DNA of 64,000 nt from Chryseobacterium candidae (GCF_004916905.1 NZ_SDLV01000003.1:1-64000), one strand, 5' to 3'; shown: positions 47,642 through 56,987, counted from the first letter of the stretch. A program made the numbers and translations. The notes: a model not told the origin generated them from the sequence alone.

Positions 47642-49098
47642 GATGTGGCATAAGGGGTATTTGAACTGTTTTTCCATTTATTAACATTAAAGAAATGCCT
47701 TCCTATCCACATAGCTATAAAGAGAGCAACCATTATGAATAAAATAAATCCGAAGTTCCAGAATGAAACGGGAAGCCAGGTTGCCTTGATCTTCACATCG
47801 TTATTGGATGCAATAACATCTGTAGTGAGTTTTAGCCCTTCAGCATTGATCAGAGAGTCTATTTTGGAAGTTCCGAAGGATGCTTTCACCAGTTTACCCA
47901 ATTCTGTTGTATCTTTTTCTAAAGTCTTTCCGTCTATGAAAGTGGTAGATTGCGCTTTATAGATATCTGTTACATCCAAAATCCCGGATTTATCTCTGGA
48001 AATTAATACTTTTGAATCTGGCGACTGAAGACCGGAAAATGCGGGCAGTAATGATCCTTCTTTTTCTGCTGAAATAAGAAAATGATATTTTCCTGAGCTT
48101 ACCCCGCAAAGGTTGAATTCTTCAGACTGGTTTCCTTCTGACCAGCTTTCGCCGTCTTCATAGCCGTGGTATTGTTCAATATCTTTGGAGGTATAAACAA
48201 TTTCGTTGGTATTCTCATTCACAAGGCTTAGCTGAACATTGGCCCATGAATTGTCTACTGCTGAAAAGGCATTGACTTTTAATGGTGCTGAGCCTCCGGA
48301 AAGAGTAAAACTTTTGCTTACAAGTTCTTTATCCTTAACATCAGCAAAGTTGACCGACTGTTCAAAAACAGTTTCGTTTGTTCTTGAAATATAAACATAC
48401 AGTTGAAGCAGGCAAATCATTAATGCAGCCACACAAAAGATGTTCACAGCCTGTTTCATATCAAAATAATAAGGCTGAACGATCCCGACTCCTGTATAAT
48501 AGGGCATGTGAGCTATTTTAAAAGCTCTTTTTACCTCATATTTTGAAATGTGAACTCCATAAAAATACTGGCTTTTCCTACCGGTCTTCTCCTGAGAGAT
48601 CATACGGGTTCCATTGACATATTCTTTGTAGGTCGCAACGCTGAAATCAAGGTGTTCATCAAAAAAACCGGAAGCAGCATAAATACTGCATGGAGTGTTT
48701 TCGTACCAGCGATAAGTTCGCCCGGCATAGGTTGGTAATTTCAAATTTTTACCTTTAAAATCATCAGGATGCATTGGGACCAGGAATATCCAATGCCCAT
48801 CGCTTTCACTCAGGAAAGCATCATTTCCTTTGCTGTCTTTTAAAGAATATTCCCGCCAGAAAATACTGTTTCCGTATTTTTTGACAGTAATCGCAACAAC
48901 CGTATATTCTACGCCGTCAATTTTTCCTTTCTGTCCGACATCTAACACAACGTTTTCTGTCGGTATTTTCAAATGTTTAGTCTTTTTGTTCCCGGCTACA
49001 TCAATGAGATGGGAACAGGTCATACAAACGTATTCTTCAACAGGAAAGGTAAGATCTAATTTATTTTCGGCTTCGCATGCTGGGCAGACATAGTGCAT
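47638..49098 (-). CDS. DUF4178 membrane protein with zinc ribbon
   Basis: 486 aa. The N-terminus is a zinc ribbon (C5-P-A-C8 and C25-M-T-C28, MHYVCPACEAEN and YVCMTCSHLID), then DUF4178 (about 50-200, with a YTVVAITVKKYGNSIFWREY strand and GHWIFLVP). Two membrane helices at about 217-240 and near the C-terminus (FWNFGFILFIMVALFIAMW) flank an extracytoplasmic segment of about 200 aa. DUF4178 genes are seen next to DUF350 and spermidine-synthase-like genes in other bacteria, from what I know; the biochemical role is open. Starts 3 bp after speD. Confidence 0.88.
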   Translation of the reverse strand: MHYVCPACEAENKLDLTFPVEEYVCMTCSHLIDVAGNKKTKHLKIPTENVVLDVGQKGKIDGVEYTVVAITVKKYGNSIFWREYSLKDSKGNDAFLSESDGHWIFLVPMHPDDFKGKNLKLPTYAGRTYRWYENTPCSIYAASGFFDEHLDFSVATYKEYVNGTRMISQEKTGRKSQYFYGVHISKYEVKRAFKIAHMPYYTGVGIVQPYYFDMKQAVNIFCVAALMICLLQLYVYISRTNETVFEQSVNFADVKDKELVSKSFTLSGGSAPLKVNAFSAVDNSWANVQLSLVNENTNEIVYTSKDIEQYHGYEDGESWSEGNQSEEFNLCGVSSGKYHFLISAEKEGSLLPAFSGLQSPDSKVLISRDKSGILDVTDIYKAQSTTFIDGKTLEKDTTELGKLVKASFGTSKIDSLINAEGLKLTTDVIASNNDVKIKATWLPVSFWNFGFILFIMVALFIAMWIGRHFFNVNKWKNSSNTPYATS

Positions 49099-49100
49099 TT

Positions 49101-49460
49101 TTATCTGTAAATTTTGTGTTTCTGAATGGTATTAGCTTTAAAATACTGAACCACTTCATCTGCAATCTGCTCTACTTTTGTAGTGTTATCCTGTGTATAA
49201 TTACAGAGAAAAACATCAAAGGTAAGCTGTTTAAATTCCGGCCACGTGTGGATACAAAGGTGAGACTCTTTAAGGATCACGGCGGAAGTAAAGCTGTCAT
49301 TTTCAAAAATATGATTGGTTACTCCTACAATTTCCACCTCTTTGGTTTTCAGAATTTCTTCTGTAAATGCCAGAAATCCTTTGCTGTCTAATAACAAATC
49401 TTCTGACTCAGTTTCCAAAGTCAGAAGAATATGTAAACCTTTACTTGATAATGGTTTCAA
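49101..49460 (-). CDS. speD: S-adenosylmethionine decarboxylase proenzyme (SpeD class 1b)
   Basis: 119 aa. Makes decarboxylated SAM, the aminopropyl donor, after cutting itself to form a pyruvoyl group. The cleavage site is KESHLCIHTWPE: Glu65-Ser66, with Ser66 becoming pyruvoyl; His71 and Cys86 (FDVFLCNY) are the acid/base residues of the family. N-terminal KGLHILLTLETESEDLL matches the strand and helix of the small prokaryotic enzymes. It feeds the SpeE-like protein two genes on. It starts 20 bp after the ctlX stop. Confidence 0.93.
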   Translation of the reverse strand: MKPLSSKGLHILLTLETESEDLLLDSKGFLAFTEEILKTKEVEIVGVTNHIFENDSFTSAVILKESHLCIHTWPEFKQLTFDVFLCNYTQDNTTKVEQIADEVVQYFKANTIQKHKIYR

Positions 49461-49480
49461 TTAATTTTTTCGTAAATATA

Positions 49481-50404
49481 TTATTTTTTTGGAAGAAAAA
49501 CCTCAGCAAGCATACATCTTGCGCTTCCTCCACCATTTACTTCAATGGTATTCAGGTCTGAATAGATAATTTCGCAGTATTTTTCAATAGCTGCTACCTG
49601 TTCTGAAGACAAGGACTTGTAAGCAGTCTGGCTCATCACAAGGAATTTATTACCGTCTTTATTCTGAACCTGAAGCATATTTCCTGCAAACTGCTGCATC
49701 TGTTCTTCAGAAATTTCGATAATTTCTTTTCCTGAACCTTTAATCGTTTCCACTACTTTTTCTCTTTCCAGCTCATCATCAATACAATCAAGACAGATTA
49801 CGACAAACTTGTCTGCCACACACATCATGACATTGGTGTGATAGATTGGAAGTCTTTCTGTTCCTACGGTCTGGAAAGAATGGAAAACAACGGGAGTAAA
49901 TCCGTATTTTGTACAGAATTCTCTGAACAGTTTTTCATCCAGTCTCAAGGAAACCGAGCCGTAAGCAATTTTGTTATCATGATCAAAAATCATACTTCCT
50001 GTTCCTTCCAGAAAGTGTCCCTGAGTTTCGGAGAAAGACCAGTCATCTACCTCAACTACATCAAATCCCTGTTCCCGGATACTTTCAATAATATCTTCTC
50101 TTCGTTCCACTCTTCTGTTGGAAGCAAACATGGGATATAAAACCACTTTTCCATCCTTGTGAAAACTTACCCAGTTATTCGGAAAAATAGAATCCGGAGT
50201 ATGGGGATCTAAAGTATCTTTTATAGTAATTACATTAATTCCTTTTTCTCTCAGCTTTCCAACAAAGGTATTGAACTCCGCCAATGCTTTTGACTGGATA
50301 TCAGAACCCGTCTGTTCTACCTGAAAGTAATTATTTTTCGCTGTTTCAGCGTTGTAACCGAATGCAATCGGCTCTATCATTAATACTGTATCTGTTGTTT
50401 GCAT
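49481..50404 (-). CDS. ctlX: CtlX-type amidinotransferase-fold hydrolase
   Basis: 307 aa. Guanidino-modifying fold: IFPNNWVSFH (74-83), FLEGTGS with Glu133, His189 (YHTNVMMCV) and catalytic Cys297 near the end (GGGSARCMLAEVF). These belong to the citrulline-utilisation-hydrolase group (ctlX), close to arginine deiminases. The exact substrate (citrulline, arginine or a relative) cannot be seen. It precedes speD on the same strand. Its promoter is not obvious. Confidence 0.88.
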   Translation of the reverse strand: MQTTDTVLMIEPIAFGYNAETAKNNYFQVEQTGSDIQSKALAEFNTFVGKLREKGINVITIKDTLDPHTPDSIFPNNWVSFHKDGKVVLYPMFASNRRVERREDIIESIREQGFDVVEVDDWSFSETQGHFLEGTGSMIFDHDNKIAYGSVSLRLDEKLFREFCTKYGFTPVVFHSFQTVGTERLPIYHTNVMMCVADKFVVICLDCIDDELEREKVVETIKGSGKEIIEISEEQMQQFAGNMLQVQNKDGNKFLVMSQTAYKSLSSEQVAAIEKYCEIIYSDLNTIEVNGGGSARCMLAEVFLPKK

Positions 50405-50451
50405 TTTTTCTAAGTTTGAAGGTATTAGCGTATGAGTGTTTTCACAACGGT

Positions 50452-50859
50452 TTATAAATTATTTTCTTCCTTTCTAATCGGAGAAAATGAACACCATTTT
50501 TCAGACTGGCTCATCATATTAACTAACATTCCTATTATTTGGTTGTATTGTTTGTGCAAATTTTCATATTGCTCTTCATTCATATAATCGCAGGTAAAAG
50601 CAAACTGAAGCCATATCTGGGTTTCTCTTGCCTCTCCCTCTGAATCCGTAAGTTTAGCAACGAAGGATTTTTCATATTTTCTTTTTCCCCATACCTCACT
50701 GATATTGGCTGTTACAGATCTTGATGATCTTCTTATCTGATCTGTAAGAGAGTAAAGTTCTTCTTTCGGAAAAGATTTTGAGAGTTCATAAATCACCTGT
50801 GCTGTTTCAAATGATTGTTGATAAACTTTTAAGTCCTGATGAAATTTAATTGTCGACAT
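50452..50859 (-). CDS. Four-helix-bundle protein (S23/23S rRNA IVS family), second copy
   Basis: About 135 aa from MSTIKFHQDLKVYQQSFE. The family pattern is clear: FPKEELYSLTDQIRRSSRSV, NISEVWGKR, LTDSEGEARETQIWLQFA. More typical than the copy in the methionine operon at 9922. It lies between the two guanidino-hydrolase genes, all on one strand. No known function; membership of the operon is by position only. Confidence 0.9.
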   Translation of the reverse strand: MSTIKFHQDLKVYQQSFETAQVIYELSKSFPKEELYSLTDQIRRSSRSVTANISEVWGKRKYEKSFVAKLTDSEGEARETQIWLQFAFTCDYMNEEQYENLHKQYNQIIGMLVNMMSQSEKWCSFSPIRKEENNL

Positions 50860-50967
50860 ACCCAAATATTTTTTTTTAAATTAAAAAAATATTTAAATCC
50901 ACCAACACTATAACTTCCAGACCTTAAAAACACTTCCACTCTCAAATCCTAAAACACTTCTACCCAA

Positions 50968-51882
50968 TTATTCTCTCACAAGCGGCATTGTAGAACATCT
51001 CAACAAGCCTCCCATTTTGGAGATTTCTCTGTAAGGAATTTCTTCAACAGTCATTCCCCACTCGTTTCTTAAATGGTTATTCATTCTGGTGAATGCTTTG
51101 TCTGAAACCACTACATCAGGGGAAATAGAGAAAATATTCGGGAACATTTCAAACATTTCTTCATCATTGATATGGAAGCAGTTTTCTTCGCCGAAAATAT
51201 CGATGATTAAACGGTAATCACTTTCGTCTACGAATCCGTTTTTATAAATGATACATTTGTCTTCTCCTACCGGATTAAATGTACAATCCAGATGCAGAAT
51301 ACCTTCAAACGGAACTTTATCGTTTTTCTTCAGTTCCAGATCTATGATTCTTTTCTTTGGAAAATATTCTTTCAGGATTTCGATAGCATACTCGTTGGTT
51401 CTTGCCGTTTTATAGTTTCTGTAATCTTCACTGAAGCAGGTTCCTATGAAAAGAAAGTCATTCCATACAATTACATCTCCTCCTTCAATGTGTGCGGTTT
51501 CCGGAAGGTTGATAATCTTTCTCCATGCTACTTTTTCAAAAACACTTTTGTAGGCTTCCTGTTCGTCTGCTCTGTCTGCAATCACATTGGAAATGATCAT
51601 CTTGTCATCAATCACAAAGGCTACATCTCTTGAAAAAACCTGATTGTAATCTTTGATGATACTAGGACGTAGAACTTCAACGCCATACTTTTTTAAAACC
51701 GCTTCAAAAGCGTTCATTTCATTGATAATATCCTCTTCTTTAGGATAAATGTTGTGTTCTATAGAGTAATATGACTTCGCGTCATAACTTTCCTCTAATG
51801 TGGGAACTGGTCCCAATGAATTAGGCTGGCCTAGAACTACTGACTTCAGCCTACCTGTTTCGTTTTTAATATTTAGTCTCAT
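50968..51882 (-). CDS. Dimethylarginine dimethylaminohydrolase / arginine-deiminase-family protein
   Basis: 304 aa. Catalytic residues of the guanidino-modifying fold: the Asp in FSRDVAFV, Glu133 in HIEGGDVIVW (131-140), His198 in LHLDCTFNP and Cys296 in GGLLRCSTMP. This branch is annotated in Bacteroidetes as DDAH/ADI-family without fixed substrate; arginine or methylated arginine would be hydrolysed to citrulline. First gene of the minus-strand run that ends in the SpeD/SpeE-like block; it has a good promoter. Confidence 0.88.
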   Translation of the reverse strand: MRLNIKNETGRLKSVVLGQPNSLGPVPTLEESYDAKSYYSIEHNIYPKEEDIINEMNAFEAVLKKYGVEVLRPSIIKDYNQVFSRDVAFVIDDKMIISNVIADRADEQEAYKSVFEKVAWRKIINLPETAHIEGGDVIVWNDFLFIGTCFSEDYRNYKTARTNEYAIEILKEYFPKKRIIDLELKKNDKVPFEGILHLDCTFNPVGEDKCIIYKNGFVDESDYRLIIDIFGEENCFHINDEEMFEMFPNIFSISPDVVVSDKAFTRMNNHLRNEWGMTVEEIPYREISKMGGLLRCSTMPLVRE

Positions 51883-51901
51883 AAAGATTTATGCAATACT
51901 A

Positions 51902-51933
51902 CAAATATAAGTAAAGGTCTCTATCTGGGAAAC
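51902..51933 (-). promoter_or_regulatory. Promoter of the guanidino-hydrolase / SpeD run
   Basis: On the minus strand TTTC (51933-51930), 20 nt, TATATTTG (51909-51902): full match at -7 and near match at -33. The ATG is 19 nt further on. Confidence 0.55.
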
Positions 51934-52172
51934 TTTTGGATTATTTTATGTATTAAATTTAATTTCTAAAATCAGCACTCTTCAATAAAATTTGCTTGTA
52001 TATCCGGCCAACTGCAGTGAATAGTCCCAAAAACATCTACAACTTACTATTTTCCATCTACATAAGAATCAAAAAAAAGATAATTATATTATTTAATTTC
52101 CTATATTAGTGATATAATTTTCGCGAAATTATAAACAATAAAACGTAACTATTAACACCAAAAATCAAAGTC
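51934..52172. other. Intergenic, nothing certain
   Basis: AT-rich DNA between two divergent genes. TAATTTTC at 52115-52122 is one base off TAnnTTTG and may be the -7 box of the double-glycine peptide gene. Nothing else was recognised. Confidence 0.5.
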
Positions 52173-52337
52173 ATGAACAAGAACAATCCGGTGCTGAAAA
52201 ATGCACACAAATTAGGAAGAGATCAACAAAAATCTGTAATGGGAGGAGCTCCGATTTCAACTGGCAGAAGATGCTGCGAGTGGGACGATACAGGAAAATG
52301 TTATATCTGGACTTGCGACAGATGCCAATGTCCATAA
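52173..52337 (+). CDS. 54-aa double-glycine-leader, cysteine-rich peptide (bacteriocin-like)
   Basis: ATG at 52173, TAA at 52335-52337. The first 25 residues end LGRDQQKSVMGG, a double-glycine leader of the type cut by C39-peptidase ABC exporters. The 29-residue core starts APISTGRRCCEW and has six Cys (CC, C, C, C and C in a CDRCQCP end). The upstream sequence is A-rich (no strong Shine-Dalgarno, usual in Bacteroidetes) and a good terminator follows. No maturation or export gene is adjacent. Function is inferred from the leader only: a secreted peptide, perhaps a bacteriocin or signal. Confidence 0.8.
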   Translation: MNKNNPVLKNAHKLGRDQQKSVMGGAPISTGRRCCEWDDTGKCYIWTCDRCQCP

Positions 52338-52347
52338 TAAAAAACGG

Positions 52348-52373
52348 AAACCTGCTTGAAAAAGCAGGTTTTC
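52348..52373 (+). terminator. Terminator of the double-glycine peptide gene
   Basis: AAACCTGCTT/AAGCAGGTTT perfect 10-bp stem around GAAA, then TTC-rich DNA, 10 bp past the stop. Confidence 0.85.
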
Positions 52374-52425
52374 TTCTACTATTTTATAGATTTATTCACC
52401 TGATATTAAATCAAAAAAGCTAATA

Positions 52426-52812
52426 TCAGATATTGTTTCTCTCACTATGTGACAAGTTTTCAAGCCTCCTCAATATCAATATCCGTAAGCGTTCTTCATG
52501 ATCATCACCCCATTTCCCTAATGTGGCAATTACCGGAATCAATGTCTGTCCGAATTCCGTAAGCCTGTATTCTACTTTTGGTGGCACAACAGGATAAATT
52601 TTCTTAGTGACAAGATCATGTTCTTCCAGTTCTTTTAACTGAACATTCAATACTCTGCGGGAAGCATCAGGAATTTTCCGTTGTAATTCACTTGGCCTTT
52701 GAAATCCTTCATTAATAAACCATAGCAAACGGATCTTCCATTTGCCATAGAGCACTTCAGCAATCAGATCAAGACCGCAATTCAGATTGGGTGGGATTTT
52801 TCTTTCGTACAT
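52426..52812 (-). CDS. HxlR-family transcriptional regulator
   Basis: About 128 aa from MYERKIPPNLNCGLD; the frame is open 41 codons further but there it reads into the divergent promoter region. HxlR winged helix: LDLIAEVLYGKWKIRLLWFI, RPSELQRKIPDASRRVLNVQ (recognition helix) and LVTKKIYPVVPPKVEYRLTE. The Cys in the N-terminal CGLDL is where HxlR proteins often sense reactive electrophiles. It probably controls the divergent SDR gene. Confidence 0.93.
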   Translation of the reverse strand: MYERKIPPNLNCGLDLIAEVLYGKWKIRLLWFINEGFQRPSELQRKIPDASRRVLNVQLKELEEHDLVTKKIYPVVPPKVEYRLTEFGQTLIPVIATLGKWGDDHEERLRILILRRLENLSHSERNNI

Positions 52813-52846
52813 AAAACAAATGTAACACAATGAGATGAGATCACAA

Positions 52847-52867
52847 TAGGGGATTAATTTATCCCTA
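52847..52867. promoter_or_regulatory. Candidate operator between hxlR and the SDR gene
   Basis: TAGGG and CCCTA arms in an AT-rich 21-bp dyad (TAGGGGATTAATTTATCCCTA spans 52847-52867). It lies in the 121-bp divergent gap and would suit a dimeric winged-helix repressor. Confidence 0.35.
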
Positions 52868-52933
52868 TGCGATTCGTAAGACCGTACTTGTAAGAGCCTG
52901 TCATACTCCTGAAATTTGTACAAAAAAGAAATC

Positions 52934-53728
52934 ATGACAGAATCATTTCATTTTAACAACGAATTGTCAGGTAAAATTGCTTTGGTGACCGGAGGAACAA
53001 GAGGAACCGGAAAATCTATTGCCGAAAGATTACTCACTGCTGGTGCTACTGTAATTGTCACTGCAAGAAATCAGCCTGAAGAGATGAATAATCAACTTCA
53101 TTTTATTTCAGGAGATCTCAGCCTGGCAAAAGGTACTGAAAAGCTGGTAAGAGAAGTGTTGTCTACTTTTGGCAAGCTTGATATTTTAATTAATACATTG
53201 GGTGGTTCAGAAACGCCAGGTGGTGGCTTCTCTGTTTTAAGTGATGAAGACTGGGAAAATACAATTCAGACCAATTTATTGGCACCCGTTCGTTTAGACA
53301 GAGGATTTCTGCCGCAAATGCTGGAACGAAAAACGGGAGTGATCATTCATATTGCCTCCATTCAGGGAAGGCTACCTTTATTTGATTCAACATTACCCTA
53401 TGCTGCTGCCAAAGCCGGATTGATCAATTATAGTAAAGGTTTATCAAAAGAAGTTTCTCCAAAGGGAGTTCGTGTTCTTACCGTTTCTCCAGGCTGGATC
53501 ATGACCTCATCTGCCATCCGAATGATGGAACGCATTGCTAAAAGTTCAGAAACTTCAATAGAAGAGGCTACTCAAAGTGTCATGGATGCGTTGGGTGGAA
53601 TTCCCATTGGTAAACCTGCCCAGCCAGAAGATATTGCAGAGTTTGTTGGATTTTTAGTTTCTCCACGGGCACAATATCTAACCGGGACCGAATATGTAAT
53701 AGATGGCGGCACTATTCCAACTGTTTAA
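52934..53728 (+). CDS. Short-chain dehydrogenase/reductase (SDR)
   Basis: 264 aa from MTESFHFN; an upstream Met is less likely. Classical SDR: cofactor loop VTGGTRGTGKSIA (TGxxxGxG), NTLGG (for NNAG), active-site Ser in HIASIQGR, and YAAAKAG (YxxxK); ends LTGTEYVIDGGTIPTV. Redox of an unknown alcohol or ketone with NAD(P). HxlR-SDR-NTF2 cassettes are common and often answer to quinones or aldehydes. Confidence 0.93.
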   Translation: MTESFHFNNELSGKIALVTGGTRGTGKSIAERLLTAGATVIVTARNQPEEMNNQLHFISGDLSLAKGTEKLVREVLSTFGKLDILINTLGGSETPGGGFSVLSDEDWENTIQTNLLAPVRLDRGFLPQMLERKTGVIIHIASIQGRLPLFDSTLPYAAAKAGLINYSKGLSKEVSPKGVRVLTVSPGWIMTSSAIRMMERIAKSSETSIEEATQSVMDALGGIPIGKPAQPEDIAEFVGFLVSPRAQYLTGTEYVIDGGTIPTV

Positions 53729-53746
53729 TCATTTAAAAATAACAAT

Positions 53747-54070
53747 ATGAACTTACCTAACATTTTACAGGAATTCTTGAAGGCGCAGGAACTTTTTGAC
53801 AGTATTTCTTTCTCTAACTGTTTTTCTGAACAGGCATCCGTATTTGATGAAGGAAAAATATACACCGGAAAAGAGGAAATAAGACAATGGAATGAAAAAT
53901 CCAATAATGAATACAAAACCTTGTTTGAGGTAAAAGATTTTTCGGTGAAGGATAATACAACCGTTTTAAGAATTAATATTTCCGGTTCTTTTGATGGAAG
54001 TCCGGCAATGCTGAATTTTCATTTCCGAACGAAGAACGATCTTATTATGGCTTTAGCTATTACTGAATAA
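53747..54070 (+). CDS. NTF2/SnoaL-like protein
   Basis: 107 aa, an alpha+beta cone fold: FDSISFSNCFSEQASVFDEG, GKEEIRQWNEKSN, and strands ending FHFRTKNDLIMALAITE. SnoaL-like proteins may be enzymes or binding proteins for small cyclic compounds. It follows the SDR by 18 bp and ends at the convergent terminator. Confidence 0.85.
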   Translation: MNLPNILQEFLKAQELFDSISFSNCFSEQASVFDEGKIYTGKEEIRQWNEKSNNEYKTLFEVKDFSVKDNTTVLRINISGSFDGSPAMLNFHFRTKNDLIMALAITE

Positions 54071-54081
54071 GTTGTAAAAAC

Positions 54082-54113
54082 AAAGAATCCCAAAGCAAGC
54101 TTTGGGATTCTTT
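54082..54113. terminator. Two-way terminator between NTF2-like and gltA genes
   Basis: 15-bp perfect stem AAAGAATCCCAAAGC/GCTTTGGGATTCTTT with a 2-nt gap, A-run on the left and T-run on the right; serves the plus-strand cassette and the minus-strand gltA. Confidence 0.92.
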
Positions 54114-54130
54114 TATATTGTAAGCAAATA

Positions 54131-55417
54131 TTATCTGCTTGCGATGTCGATGTAGTTTCTTTCCTGAGCACCTTGGTAAACCTGTCTTGGTCTTCCGATC
54201 GGGTCTCCTTTCAGTCTCATTTCTTTCCACTGGGAAATCCATCCCGGAAGTCTTCCTAATGCAAACATTACGGTAAACATTTCTGTAGGAATTCCTAATG
54301 CTCTGTATATGATCCCTGAGTAGAAGTCTACGTTTGGATATAGTTTTCTTTCTACGAAGTATTCGTCTTCCAGCGCTACTCTTTCCAACTGCATTGCAAT
54401 GTCAAGAGCTTTATCCTGGATGCCTAATGCTTTAAGGATATCGTCAGCAGCTTTCTTGATGATTTTCGCTCTTGGGTCGAAGTTTTTGTAAACTCTGTGT
54501 CCGAATCCCATTAGACGGAAGTTATCATTCTTATCTTTAGCTTTAGCAACATATTTAGATACGTCACCACCATCTTTCTCAATCATTTCAAGCATTTCGA
54601 TTACAGCCTGGTTAGCACCACCGTGAAGTGGTCCCCAAAGTGCAGATACTCCGGCAGAGATAGAAGCGAAAAGGCCTGTGTGGGCAGAACCTACCATTCT
54701 TACTGTAGAAGTAGAACAGTTTTGTTCGTGGTCTGCGTGAAGGATTAATAATTTATCTAAAGCATTTACCACTACCGGATCGATTTCGAAATCAGCGTTT
54801 GGTAATCTGAAGGCCATTTTGTAGAAGTTCTCTACATAGTTCAGGTTGTTATCACCGTGGTTTAATGGTAAACCTTGAGTTTTTCTGTAAGTCCATGCAC
54901 AAAGGTGAGAGAACTTAGCGATCATAAGCTCAGCAGCATGATCCATTTCTTCTTTAGAGTTTACGTTAACGGCTTTCGGGTTGAAAGCTGTCAAAGCAGA
55001 AGTTAAAGAAGACAAAACTCCCATAGGGTGAGCAGAACGAGGAAAAACATCAATGATTTTTTTCATTTCGTCTGCGATGAAGTTATATTGTTTAATATTG
55101 TTGTCGAATGAAGTAAACTGGTCCTGAGTAGGTAATTCTCCATGTAATAAAAGATACATTACTTCAGTGAAGTTAGATTTCTCAGCAATCTGCTCGATTG
55201 GATAACCTCTGTAGAATAATTCTCCTTTATCTCCGTCTAAGTAAGTGATGTCGCTAATAGTAGCCCCTGTATTTTTGTAACCTAAATCCAGAGTGATCAA
55301 ACCTGTCTGGTCTCTTAATTTTGAAATATCAATCCCTCTGTCTCCGATAGTACTATCCACGATTGGATATTCATATGAATTACCGTCGTAATTCAATATT
55401 ACTTTGTTGTCTGACAT
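54131..55417 (-). CDS. gltA: Citrate synthase
   Basis: Joins oxaloacetate and acetyl-CoA, entry to the TCA cycle. 428 aa, normal for the type II (hexameric) enzymes. Conserved: HADHEQNCSTSTVRMVGSAH (the first active-site His), WGPLHGGANQAVIEML (second His), FGHRVYKNFDPRAKI with Asp, and the CoA-binding ends. It is 84 bp downstream of eno with a possible weak terminator in between. Confidence 0.98.
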   Translation of the reverse strand: MSDNKVILNYDGNSYEYPIVDSTIGDRGIDISKLRDQTGLITLDLGYKNTGATISDITYLDGDKGELFYRGYPIEQIAEKSNFTEVMYLLLHGELPTQDQFTSFDNNIKQYNFIADEMKKIIDVFPRSAHPMGVLSSLTSALTAFNPKAVNVNSKEEMDHAAELMIAKFSHLCAWTYRKTQGLPLNHGDNNLNYVENFYKMAFRLPNADFEIDPVVVNALDKLLILHADHEQNCSTSTVRMVGSAHTGLFASISAGVSALWGPLHGGANQAVIEMLEMIEKDGGDVSKYVAKAKDKNDNFRLMGFGHRVYKNFDPRAKIIKKAADDILKALGIQDKALDIAMQLERVALEDEYFVERKLYPNVDFYSGIIYRALGIPTEMFTVMFALGRLPGWISQWKEMRLKGDPIGRPRQVYQGAQERNYIDIASR

Positions 55418-55458
55418 TATTTATTTATTTTTTTTAAATATACTACTTTCCATAAAAT

Positions 55459-55486
55459 ACGGCAAACAAAAATTATCGCTTGCCGT
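55459..55486 (-). terminator. Weak terminator between eno and gltA
   Basis: ACGGCAA/TTGCCGT stem of 7 bp with a 14-nt AT-rich loop and ATTTTA behind it on the minus strand. It may only attenuate, leaving some read-through into gltA. Confidence 0.5.
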
Positions 55487-55501
55487 TATTTATAAATTCG
55501 A

Positions 55502-56797
<1,296 letters not shown>

Positions 56798-56816
56798 TTA
56801 TTTTTTTTAGTTTAGA

Positions 56817-56824
56817 CAAATTTA
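56817..56824 (-). promoter_or_regulatory. Putative -7 box of eno
   Basis: TAAATTTG on the minus strand matches TAnnTTTG, 22 nt before the ATG. The -33 element is not convincing. Confidence 0.45.
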
Positions 56825-56911
56825 ATCAAAATTTAACTTTCAGGGGTATTTCAGCGTATTTTTTTGAAATAAATCCGAGTTAAATTTTAGTTAATTTATA
56901 TTATGATAATT

Positions 56912-56951
56912 CCCCATTTTAAAGCCAATAGGTCAGGAATTTAAAATGGGG
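56912..56951. repeat. 12-bp perfect inverted repeat upstream of eno
   Basis: CCCCATTTTAAA and TTTAAAATGGGG, separated by 16 nt. It lies between the terminator of the 107-aa gene and the eno promoter. It could be a regulator site or a second terminator stem; no T-run follows on the minus strand. Confidence 0.6.
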
Positions 56952-56964
56952 CAATAATAAAGAA

Positions 56965-56987
56965 AACTCACCTTAAAAAGTGAGCTT
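56965..56987 (-). terminator. Terminator after the 107-aa membrane protein gene
   Basis: CTCAC/GTGAG stem extended by A/T pairs, with TTTTCTTTATT behind it on the minus strand, 25 bp past the stop. Confidence 0.6.

Noticed and set aside
43114..51882. The polyamine-like run as an anti-phage system
   Set aside because: No nuclease, NTPase, TIR, reverse transcriptase or toxin-like domain; the enzymes point to metabolism or membrane modification.
52905..52933. GAAATTTG boxes before the SDR gene, the response regulator and the 107-aa gene as -7 elements
   Set aside because: Each differs from TAnnTTTG at the first, most important bases and no -33 element is at the right distance.
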